From Oscillospiraceae bacterium (GTDB taxonomy: Bacteria > Bacillota > Clostridia > Oscillospirales > Oscillospiraceae), in the NCBI GenBank assembly GCA_017412765.1, contig JAFPWN010000060.1, positions 1 through 55,811 on the forward strand: a stretch of 55,811 nt of DNA, read 5' to 3'. The stretch's first letter is position 1. Each line of letters starts with the position of its first letter. Below, one piece after another: positions 26,986 through 35,153 of the stretch. Below the pieces are notes generated by a model that saw nothing but the letters and a program-made list of their open reading frames with translations, did not search any database and had not been told where the DNA came from. The position numbers and the translations under genes were made by a program.

Positions 26986-28833
26986 TTATTTGACTCTGAT
27001 TACCTGCCCGATATAGATAAGTCTCGGATCGCTGATCTCGTCAGCGTTCAGCTCGTAGAGAACGCCCCACTTCGTGCCGGTGCCGTAGTATTTCTTTGCG
27101 ATAGTCCAGAGGCAGTCGCCTTCTACGACTGTGTAATACTCGGCGTCGGCAGGCTTCTGCTCCTCAGGCTCTTCCTTCTCGGTGATAATGGTCAGATCGC
27201 CTCTCGGCTCAGAATACTTCTCTGCGGAGATAACGCCGCCCAGCTCCTCGGTAATGTAGTTCATAACCGCCTCGTCAAGAGGAATACCTGTGTCAAACTG
27301 ATCGGACGCGCTCTTGAATACGTAGTATGTATCTCCGCCGACAGCGCAGAAGTTGTTTGTAACGACAGCGTAGGTATCGTTCGGATCGAAAGCCTTGCCG
27401 TTTATGCTCTCGATCGTTACGCGCTGAATGGATTTGGGGCCGTAATATGTGGATTCGGGATAGGTCTCCTCGTTAGCGTCGTATGCCTTGGTCGTGTCAA
27501 GAGTCCACTTTATTCCGGCTGTCTGCGGGTATCCGCCGATCGGGAGCGAGAACGTGGAAGCCTCGAGCGCCTCGAGAAGCTCAGAGCCTCTGACGTAGAT
27601 GACCGCGAGAGTGTTGCCGAAGGGCAGCACCGAGTTGACGTCCTTCATGCTGACGTCGCCGGGGTTGATGGCTGCGCGGATTCCGCCGCCGTTCGTGACC
27701 GCGACAACGTGGTCGGTGTCAACCTTGAGAGAGCCCTCGACGTTGAGTACGTTCCAGAGCATGGCGTCGGTAATGAGGTTGCCGTTGTTCGTTTCACTGT
27801 CGCGGTTGCCCGGATTGGCCTTGTTGCCGTTGAGAGTTACCTCGCTCTTCGCAAACGGAGCGCCGTAGGTGGCGTTGACCTCGTCATTGATTTTGTCGCT
27901 GACAGCCTTGACCTTTTCATCCTTTTCAAGACCCTCAGTCTCGATGAGGAAGTTGGACTCGATCTTCTTCTCGGCGCTGTCAATAACGATTACGCCGATG
28001 GCCTGGAACTTGGTTCCGGTGGACTGGATGGGCTTGCCGTCCTCAGTACCGGTCATAACGGTGTGGGAGTGACCGTCGATGATGAAGTCAATGCCGCTTG
28101 TCGCGTTATAGACATCGACAGAGCGGTGGCGGTCGGGCGCGGACTCGTCATAAAGACCGAGGTGGAAAAGTCCGATCACGATGTCGCTTCCCTCGGCCTT
28201 GAGAGCGTCGATCTCTCCCTGGGCGCAGTCGGCAAGCTCGGTCTTTCCGTTGGAATTGGACGCAAAATGCAGCTGCGTTACATAGCCCGGCATAACTTTG
28301 GTAAGGGTTTCGGGGGTCTCCATTCCGAAGAAGCCGATCTTAAGACCGGACTTTGTGGTATAAACGTCGTGCGGGGTGAAGATCGGTTCGCCGTTATCGA
28401 AAACGTCGGCGCAGAGGACCTTGAAGTTTGCCTTGGAGATGTTCTCCTTGAGCGACTCATAGCCGTAATCGAACTCGTGGTTGCCCAGCGTGCCGTAGGT
28501 GTATCCGACGGCATTCATAAGCTCAACGGCGGTAGCGCCCTTGTAGATGCTGACGCGGGGATCGCCCTGTGAAAAGTCGCCGGCGTCAACGATGATAACC
28601 TCGGCGCCCTTGGCTTCAAAGGCATCTCTCAGCGCGCTGACATAGGCATAGCCGTCAAGCGCGCCGTGAACGTCGTTTGTGTGGAGGATCACTACCTTGC
28701 CGGTGAGATCCTCGGGAAGCTCGTCGAGAGTTTTGATATCCGCTTTAACGTCATAGGCAAATGCTGAAATGCTGAGTGCGAGAGAGAGAATAAGTACGAG
28801 CACTGTGCTGAAAAATAACTTCGTTTTTTTCAT
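26986..28833 (-). CDS. Secreted 5'-nucleotidase/UshA-family phosphatase with LysM domain
   Basis: 615 residues from the ATG at 28833 (AGAAAGG ribosome site 9 bases away). A signal peptide ends near ISAFAYD. The metallophosphatase domain carries VVILHTNDVHG, DAGDFSQGD, LGNHEFDYG and IDGHSHT. The 5_nucleotid_C domain follows (GNRDSETNNGNLITDAMLW and NGGGIRAAI). After a Glu/Pro linker, one C-terminal LysM (YTVVEGDCLWTIAKKYYG, then DPRLIYIGQVI) would hold it in peptidoglycan. Such enzymes release phosphate and nucleosides from extracellular nucleotides. It sits between atpH and atpA with 28 and 32 bp gaps, on the same strand, so it is embedded in the atp operon. Confidence 0.93.
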   Translation of the reverse strand: MKKTKLFFSTVLVLILSLALSISAFAYDVKADIKTLDELPEDLTGKVVILHTNDVHGALDGYAYVSALRDAFEAKGAEVIIVDAGDFSQGDPRVSIYKGATAVELMNAVGYTYGTLGNHEFDYGYESLKENISKANFKVLCADVFDNGEPIFTPHDVYTTKSGLKIGFFGMETPETLTKVMPGYVTQLHFASNSNGKTELADCAQGEIDALKAEGSDIVIGLFHLGLYDESAPDRHRSVDVYNATSGIDFIIDGHSHTVMTGTEDGKPIQSTGTKFQAIGVIVIDSAEKKIESNFLIETEGLEKDEKVKAVSDKINDEVNATYGAPFAKSEVTLNGNKANPGNRDSETNNGNLITDAMLWNVLNVEGSLKVDTDHVVAVTNGGGIRAAINPGDVSMKDVNSVLPFGNTLAVIYVRGSELLEALEASTFSLPIGGYPQTAGIKWTLDTTKAYDANEETYPESTYYGPKSIQRVTIESINGKAFDPNDTYAVVTNNFCAVGGDTYYVFKSASDQFDTGIPLDEAVMNYITEELGGVISAEKYSEPRGDLTIITEKEEPEEQKPADAEYYTVVEGDCLWTIAKKYYGTGTKWGVLYELNADEISDPRLIYIGQVIRVK

Positions 28834-28861
28834 TTTTCTCATCCTTTCTGCGTCAAAAGCA

Positions 28862-29401
28862 TCATAATACCGTGTTTTTGAGGATATTATCTATTTCGGC
28901 AAGCTTCGCGGCAACGGTGCCGTCGAACAGCTTTCCGCCATAGCTGAGCTTTACTCCGCCGAGCAGAGCCGGATCCGTTTTTTCTGTAAGTATGACCTTT
29001 TTGCCGTTTTTTTTGCTGACTGTTTCGATAAGGCTCGCCCTCTCCTCCTCGGAGAGCGCGACGGCGCTGACGCACTCAACAGGCAAAATGCCCTTTTCTT
29101 CATTATATCGCGCGGTGTACGCCTCCGAAATGCCGCGAAGCTCATTCAGTGTGCCGTTATCGATCAGAATCTTCAGAAAATTCATAAGATACCCGTCGAT
29201 CCTGCCCTCAAACGCCTCACAGAGCGCCTTTTTGCGCTCATCCTTCGTAAGCGCGGGATTAGAGAGGAGGCGCACGTACTCCTTCGTGCCGGCGAAGATA
29301 TCGCAGACAGCGCGAAGCTCGGACTTTATAGCGTCCTCCCTCTTTTCTTCGGAGGCAAGCTCATAAAGGCTCTCGCCGTAGATCTTAGCGGTAGCCGTCA
29401 T
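28862..29401 (-). CDS. atpH: F1 ATP synthase delta subunit
   Basis: 179 residues; its ATG overlaps the atpF stop (ATGA). The N-terminal helical domain (AKIYGESLYELASEEKRED) and the C-terminal conserved end (LLGGVKLSYGGKLFDGTVAA KLAEI) are typical OSCP/delta features. It ties the peripheral stalk to F1. Normally atpA follows; here the nucleotidase gene intervenes. Confidence 0.95.
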   Translation of the reverse strand: MTATAKIYGESLYELASEEKREDAIKSELRAVCDIFAGTKEYVRLLSNPALTKDERKKALCEAFEGRIDGYLMNFLKILIDNGTLNELRGISEAYTARYNEEKGILPVECVSAVALSEEERASLIETVSKKNGKKVILTEKTDPALLGGVKLSYGGKLFDGTVAAKLAEIDNILKNTVL

Positions 29402-29904
29402 GACGCCTCACCCATCTTATTGACGAAATCCTCGATAAGCGCACGGTGTTTACTCTCGTCGATCTCCTTTTCGCACACCTTCTCGGCGATGTCGAGCGAT
29501 ATGCCGGCGATAGAGGATTTTACCTCGTTCATCGCCTTCTTCTTTTCCTGCGCGATATCTCTCTCAGCCTTTTCTCTGATGGCGTCAGCGTCGCGGCGAG
29601 CCTCGGCTACTATCTCGTCAGAGCGCTTGCCGGCGGTGACTACCGCCTCCCTGATGATATCGTCGCGCTCGGATTTGGCGGAGTCGAGGTGGCGCTGGTA
29701 CTCTGTTTTCAGCTCCTGCGCGTCGCTCTTTGCCTTGTCCGCTTCTGCGTATGCGTCGTCGATCTCCTTCTGGCGGTCGTCGATCATCTTTTTTACGGGC
29801 TTGAAGAGAAACTTTCCGAGGATCAGAAAGGTTATGATCATATTGAGGAGGGTAAAAAGCGCTGTCCACGGATTTACGCCGATTATGGCTTCAAAACCAT
29901 CCAT
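29398..29904 (-). CDS. atpF: Fo ATP synthase b subunit
   Basis: 168 residues with one N-terminal membrane segment (ALFTLLNMIITFLILGKFLF) and a long charged coiled coil (DDRQKEIDDAYAEADKAKSD and onward), the standard peripheral-stalk layout. A Shine-Dalgarno AAAGGAGC precedes the ATG at 29904. The final bases overlap atpH. Confidence 0.95.
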   Translation of the reverse strand: MDGFEAIIGVNPWTALFTLLNMIITFLILGKFLFKPVKKMIDDRQKEIDDAYAEADKAKSDAQELKTEYQRHLDSAKSERDDIIREAVVTAGKRSDEIVAEARRDADAIREKAERDIAQEKKKAMNEVKSSIAGISLDIAEKVCEKEIDESKHRALIEDFVNKMGEAS

Positions 29905-30102
29905 ATAACTTTTTTGCTCCTTTCCCTATTTTATAAGCAACGGCCCGGATGAATATGCCTCGGTGAATATGCGGGATATTTTTTGCAGCAGTGACGACGG
30001 ATTTTTGCAGGAATACTTTGTGCATTTCAAAAAATCCGGCTAAGCTGCGGCGAAAAGCAGCCGCATAGGCGCGAGGATTCATTCATTCGAGGTATTGCCA
30101 GA
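29905..30102 (-). promoter_or_regulatory. 198-bp untranslated gap between atpE and atpF with stem-loop
   Basis: All other gaps in this operon are short or negative. Here GCTGC/GCAGC arms around 30041-30062 form a stem whose minus-strand continuation reaches a T6 tract at 30030-30034. A weak attenuator or an mRNA-processing element that raises c-subunit yield is possible. A short open frame here lacks a ribosome site and any homology, so I call no gene. Confidence 0.4.
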
Positions 30103-30354
<252 letters not shown>

Positions 30355-30385
30355 TTATTCCTCCAATAAATTATTAACAGATTGA

Positions 30386-31255
30386 TTATTTCGTCTCCTC
30401 TTCGGGCGGCGGGCACGCCATTCCCACGTAGACCATGGTCAGAAGCGAGAAAACCAGCGCCTGAACGAAGCCGGAGAAGAGATCGAAGTAAATGCTGAGA
30501 ACGCCGGGAATACCGAGCGCAAGCACCGGCATACCGGTCACGGCGCCGAGCACCTCAAGCGTCGAGGCAAGCCCGAGAAGAGCGATGAGCGCGCCGAAGA
30601 TCTTTGCGGCGAGCTTCTTTCTGAGAAATCCGAAGGACGCGAGCGCAACGCCGATTGCGAACACAACGATGCTCACGATAAGTCCGTTTGAGCGGATAAG
30701 TCCGATAACGATAGCGGAAATGCTCGAGAGCGCCATATACAGAAGGCTCGTCAGGACGCCGCCGCCCATGATGTTTCCGAAGTGACGAAACGCCATGCTG
30801 ACCGGCTGAGCGATATCGGAAATGATGTTCATCGGGTTTATGTAGTTTTTGAGGAAGGCTCCGAGACCCGCGTTTTTAATCGTGCAGCCCCAGCAGAGAA
30901 AGCTCGTCATGACCGCCCACGTGAGCGTCGTTGAGAGGTCGGAGGTGGTGCTTCTCAGAAAGCCCGTCATTCCGATGAGCGTTCCGAGAATGCTCGAGAG
31001 GAAGAGCGCGCCGATGTACGGCGTCCAGTAGGAGTTGTGCTTTCCCATCGTGCTCTCGACGAGGTCGTACAGCATGCCGACCCCCTTTTCTGTGAGTACC
31101 TGCATCCTGCCCGGGCGCTTTTTGAGGTTTCTGCCGAGCAGAACGCCCGCAACGCACAGAATGAGCGTCACGAGGAATGAAGAAACGGCGGTCGCTGTGA
31201 TCGGTATGCCGCCGAGTATGGGAATTGTGAAGTATATCTTCGGGCCGTTGATCAT
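30386..31255 (-). CDS. atpB: Fo ATP synthase a subunit
   Basis: 289 residues, multi-pass. The essential arginine is in SMAFRHFGNIMGG (family usual: SLRLFGN). KHNSYWTPYIGALFL and the C-terminal FVQALVFSLLTMVYVGMA, the last helix, are conserved. It forms the ion half-channels against the c ring. Its start overlaps the upstream atpI-like gene (ATGA). The tail ends with CPPPEEETK. Confidence 0.95.
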   Translation of the reverse strand: MINGPKIYFTIPILGGIPITATAVSSFLVTLILCVAGVLLGRNLKKRPGRMQVLTEKGVGMLYDLVESTMGKHNSYWTPYIGALFLSSILGTLIGMTGFLRSTTSDLSTTLTWAVMTSFLCWGCTIKNAGLGAFLKNYINPMNIISDIAQPVSMAFRHFGNIMGGGVLTSLLYMALSSISAIVIGLIRSNGLIVSIVVFAIGVALASFGFLRKKLAAKIFGALIALLGLASTLEVLGAVTGMPVLALGIPGVLSIYFDLFSGFVQALVFSLLTMVYVGMACPPPEEETK

Positions 31256-31656
31256 TTACCGGCACCGTCCTTTCTGAAAAATCCTACAAGTCTTATTACG
31301 GCCTGCATTAAGATCAGAGGTAAAAGCGAGGCTATGCGGTCGAGCGTCGTAAAGCGCAGAACGAGAAAGTATAAGGCGAGCAGAGCAAAAAGCCTTATCG
31401 GGGTCGAAGCCTGGATCATTTTTTGCGCCTCGGCCGCGTTGCCGGTCTCCTCCGCCCTGTCGGCGGCGTTCGACACGACGACCGTCAGCGCGAGGAAGTT
31501 TCCCGCGGCGGCTGCATAGCCGAAGGCTGCGCCGAGCAGAACGTCGGGCGAGAATCTGCCGAGAACGGCGTAAACTCCGACCATCAGCGCGCACAAAGCA
31601 AAAAGCACTGCGGCGCAGACTGCGAACTGCCGTATCGCATCTCTGTTATGAAGCAT
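31252..31656 (-). CDS. atpI: AtpI-like membrane protein of the ATP synthase operon
   Basis: 134 residues with four hydrophobic segments (about residues 12-32, 36-60, 85-103, 106-126). GAAFGYAAAAGNFLALTVVV is typical of ATP synthase subunit I, which helps c-ring assembly and Mg/ion uptake in some species. It lies between the AtpZ-like gene and atpB and overlaps atpB. Confidence 0.8.
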   Translation of the reverse strand: MLHNRDAIRQFAVCAAVLFALCALMVGVYAVLGRFSPDVLLGAAFGYAAAAGNFLALTVVVSNAADRAEETGNAAEAQKMIQASTPIRLFALLALYFLVLRFTTLDRIASLLPLILMQAVIRLVGFFRKDGAGK

Positions 31657-31664
31657 CTTTCACC

Positions 31665-31919
31665 TCATATATGTTCGTTGAATTGGGACTTTTCTTCTTC
31701 CCTTTTCCCGCTCTTCGCCATTCTGCGGAGATTTGTGACAAGCCCGCCGACGGCTCCGAGAGCGCCGAGAAAGGCGCCGACGGCAACGACCCACGGAGGA
31801 AGCGAAAAAGCGTCCCTCAGCCAGACCGCGCCGACTATAAACACCACGAGAGGCGAAGCTACGCTGAGTCCCAGCTCCGTTATCCAAACGAGGTCTTTCA
31901 GAAACGAAAAATCCTTCAT
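31665..31919 (-). CDS. AtpZ-like small membrane protein
   Basis: 84 residues with two hydrophobic segments (ITELGLSVASPLVVFIVGAV and VVAVGAFLGALGAVGGLVTN) and a basic tail. This is the usual layout of the AtpZ/F0F1-ATPase_gene1 family that opens many Firmicutes atp operons next to atpI. First gene after the promoter at 31949. Confidence 0.7.
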   Translation of the reverse strand: MKDFSFLKDLVWITELGLSVASPLVVFIVGAVWLRDAFSLPPWVVAVGAFLGALGAVGGLVTNLRRMAKSGKREEEKSQFNEHI

Positions 31920-31948
31920 CCTAAAGCCCCCAAATTAGTTCAGGTTAC

Positions 31949-31977
31949 AATATACCATTTTTCGGGTATAAAGTCAA
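31949..31977 (-). promoter_or_regulatory. Promoter of the atp operon
   Basis: On the minus strand TTGACT (31972-31977), a 17-base spacer and TATATT (31949-31954, preceded by TGG). It drives AtpZ onward and is divergent from the DUF421 gene. Confidence 0.8.
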
Positions 31978-32039
31978 CAATAGTTAAATGAATAACTTTA
32001 GGGCAAACCGGCAAAAATAAGCGGAAAGGAAGTGATCTG

Positions 32040-32534
32040 ATGGCAGTCAGCTTTGTGAGAACGCTCATCGTTTTCGTGCTTCTTCTCACCTCGACGCGAA
32101 TTATGGGAAAGCGCCAGCTCGGTGAGATAGAGCCGATCGAGCTTGTGACGGCGGTTCTCATCTCGAACCTCGCAAGTCAGCCGCTGAGCGACATCGGGAT
32201 CCCCCTCAGCTACGGGGTCGTGCCGGTTCTGACGCTCCTTGCGGTACAGCTCATCATCAGTCAGCTTACCGTCCGCTCAAAGCTCTTCTCGCGCCTCATT
32301 TCCGGCGAGCCGAGCGTAATTATCCGCGACGGCGCTCTCGTCGAGCCGGAGATGAAGAAAAACCGCATAAGCCGCGACGAAATACTCATCTCCCTGCGCC
32401 GCAGCGGAATAAAGGATCTCACCACCGTCAAGGAAGCGACGCTCGAAATTGACGGCACGCTCTCCGTTATTCCTTACAACCGCTACTCCCCCGTAACGCC
32501 GGATATGCTCGGAATGGAGGTCGAGGAGGATTAA
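32040..32534 (+). CDS. DUF421 (YetF-like) membrane protein
   Basis: 164 residues. The N-terminus has hydrophobic segments (FVRTLIVFVLLLTSTRIMGK RQLGE, then IGIPLSYGVVPVLTLLAVQL) and the C-terminal soluble DUF421 domain follows (LISGEPSVIIRDGALVEPEM, SLRRSGI KDLTTVKEATLE). This matches the YetF/DUF421 family, of unknown biochemical role and often linked to spore or envelope functions. It overlaps the DUF4363 gene downstream, as these two families commonly pair. Confidence 0.88.
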   Translation: MAVSFVRTLIVFVLLLTSTRIMGKRQLGEIEPIELVTAVLISNLASQPLSDIGIPLSYGVVPVLTLLAVQLIISQLTVRSKLFSRLISGEPSVIIRDGALVEPEMKKNRISRDEILISLRRSGIKDLTTVKEATLEIDGTLSVIPYNRYSPVTPDMLGMEVEED

Positions 32535-32910
32535 AAAGGAAATATTCGCTCTCGCTCTTATAATCGCGCTCTCGGCGTTCTCGATCTGGAACACTTATCA
32601 TATCGCTTCCGTCACGGACTCGATCAGCGAAGAGCTTTCTCTCTGCGCCTCGCTTGCGCAGCGCGGAGATATAACCTCTGCCGAGTCTCACTCAAAGCTT
32701 GCGAAGGATATCTGGGACAGCCACAGAGTCTATTTTGAATCCGTACTGCGCCACACAGAATTCGATACCGTCTGCGAGGACTTCTACAACGTCGAGGAAA
32801 AGCTCCTCGACGGCGACGCAGTGAAGGTCGCGCTCTACGCGAATCACGCGGTCGAGCATCTGAAAACCGTCGCAGATATGGAAAAGGTGCGGATAGGAAC
32901 GATATTTTAA
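32530..32910 (+). CDS. DUF4363 protein, apparent ATT start
   Basis: 126 residues: one N-terminal membrane segment (IFALALIIALSAFSIWNTYH) and a helical outer domain (LAKDIWDSHRVYFESVLRHT EFDTVCEDFYNVEEKLL), the DUF4363 layout. There is no ATG, GTG or TTG between the in-frame stop upstream and the membrane segment or for a long way into the gene. The ATT at 32530-32532 overlaps the DUF421 stop (ATTAA) and has GGAGG (32516-32520) 9 bases ahead, so I take it as the start. The frame is otherwise intact. Confidence 0.75.
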   Translation: MKKEIFALALIIALSAFSIWNTYHIASVTDSISEELSLCASLAQRGDITSAESHSKLAKDIWDSHRVYFESVLRHTEFDTVCEDFYNVEEKLLDGDAVKVALYANHAVEHLKTVADMEKVRIGTIF

Positions 32911-32917
32911 GCGCAAA

Positions 32918-32945
32918 AAGACCGCTGCGAAAATGCAGCGGTCTT
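32918..32945 (-). terminator. Terminator between convergent genes
   Basis: An 11-bp perfect stem (32918-32928 and 32935-32945, loop GAAAAT). On the minus strand it is followed by TTT at 32915-32917, ending the zinc-ribbon gene; it may also stop the DUF4363 transcript. Confidence 0.85.
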
Positions 32946-32962
32946 CAGGCTGAAGTATTGAA

Positions 32963-33463
32963 TTATTTGAGGAAGCTGAGGCTCTTGATGATAGCCGGCT
33001 CCTTTGCCTTTCCGCCGCAGACCTGGAAGAAGCAGATCAGGCTGATGACCTCGAGGACTGCGATAGCGATAGCCGCGGCGATGGGAACGATGACAGTCCA
33101 GAAAAGGAACGCGGTGATGATACCGACGAGCATCTGCGCGACGGTGATCTTGATACACTGGCGGATGTGGAACTGGACGTAGGGACTATCCTTCGCGCAG
33201 ATGGCGGCGACGATAATTCCGATGAAGCTCATGAGATAAACGAGCATCGCAAAGGGCTTGTTATCCGAGATATCCTTGGGATCAAATTCCGCGGTGTGAT
33301 CGGCGGGATCGACCGCGGGCTGGGGAGCATAATACTGTGGCTGAGCCTGATACTGGGGCTGCTGGGGCTGCTGGTTTGCTTGAGCGTTCATCGGCGCGCC
33401 GCAGCTGACGCAGAACGCAGCGTTGTCTTCAAGCTGAGCGCCGCAATTGGGACATACTTTCAT
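32963..33463 (-). CDS. Zinc-ribbon membrane protein
   Basis: 166 residues. N-terminal zinc ribbon CPNCGAQLEDNAAFCVSCGA with two CxxC pairs, then a Gln/Pro/Tyr-rich linker (about residues 30-60), then a C-terminal part with three hydrophobic segments (FAMLVYLMSFIGIIVAAICA; VAQMLVGIITAFLFWTVIVP; IAIAVLEVISLICFFQV) and YVQFHIRQCIKI between them, as in DUF4870-like proteins. Role unknown. Single gene between gdhA and a terminator. Confidence 0.8.
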   Translation of the reverse strand: MKVCPNCGAQLEDNAAFCVSCGAPMNAQANQQPQQPQYQAQPQYYAPQPAVDPADHTAEFDPKDISDNKPFAMLVYLMSFIGIIVAAICAKDSPYVQFHIRQCIKITVAQMLVGIITAFLFWTVIVPIAAAIAIAVLEVISLICFFQVCGGKAKEPAIIKSLSFLK

Positions 33464-33542
33464 AGCAGTACACCTCCATATATTTTTGATATACTGAGAT
33501 TTTAACCCCGTTTTTGCGAAATGTCAACCGTTTTGCGCGTTT

Positions 33543-34948
<1,406 letters not shown>

Positions 34949-35071
34949 GAAACTATGTAAATAAAATTCCTTCATATTCGCAGCTTTTTTATCGGTGTTT
35001 TGCCGAATACTGCATAATTCTCCGCTCCCGACTTGCGAAATCTGCCGCAAAATAATGCTGTCCCTTCTCAC

Positions 35072-35100
35072 TTGATTTTTTCGCGGCATTATTATATAAT
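35072..35100 (+). promoter_or_regulatory. Promoter of the c-di-GMP gene pair
   Basis: TTGATT (35072-35077), a 17-base spacer and TATAAT (35095-35100), 53 bases before the ATG at 35154. Confidence 0.8.
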
Positions 35101-35153
35101 ACATAAGTTAAAGATGTTCCATTTCCCCAAAATACTTTTTTCGGAGAATTCTC

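Noticed and set aside
26977-28572. 531-codon open frame antisense to the nucleotidase
   Set aside because: It mirrors the codon pattern of the secreted nucleotidase, has no ribosome site and no recognisable motif.
29891-30082. 63-codon frame in the atpE-atpF gap
   Set aside because: No ribosome site, basic composition without homology; treated as untranslated.
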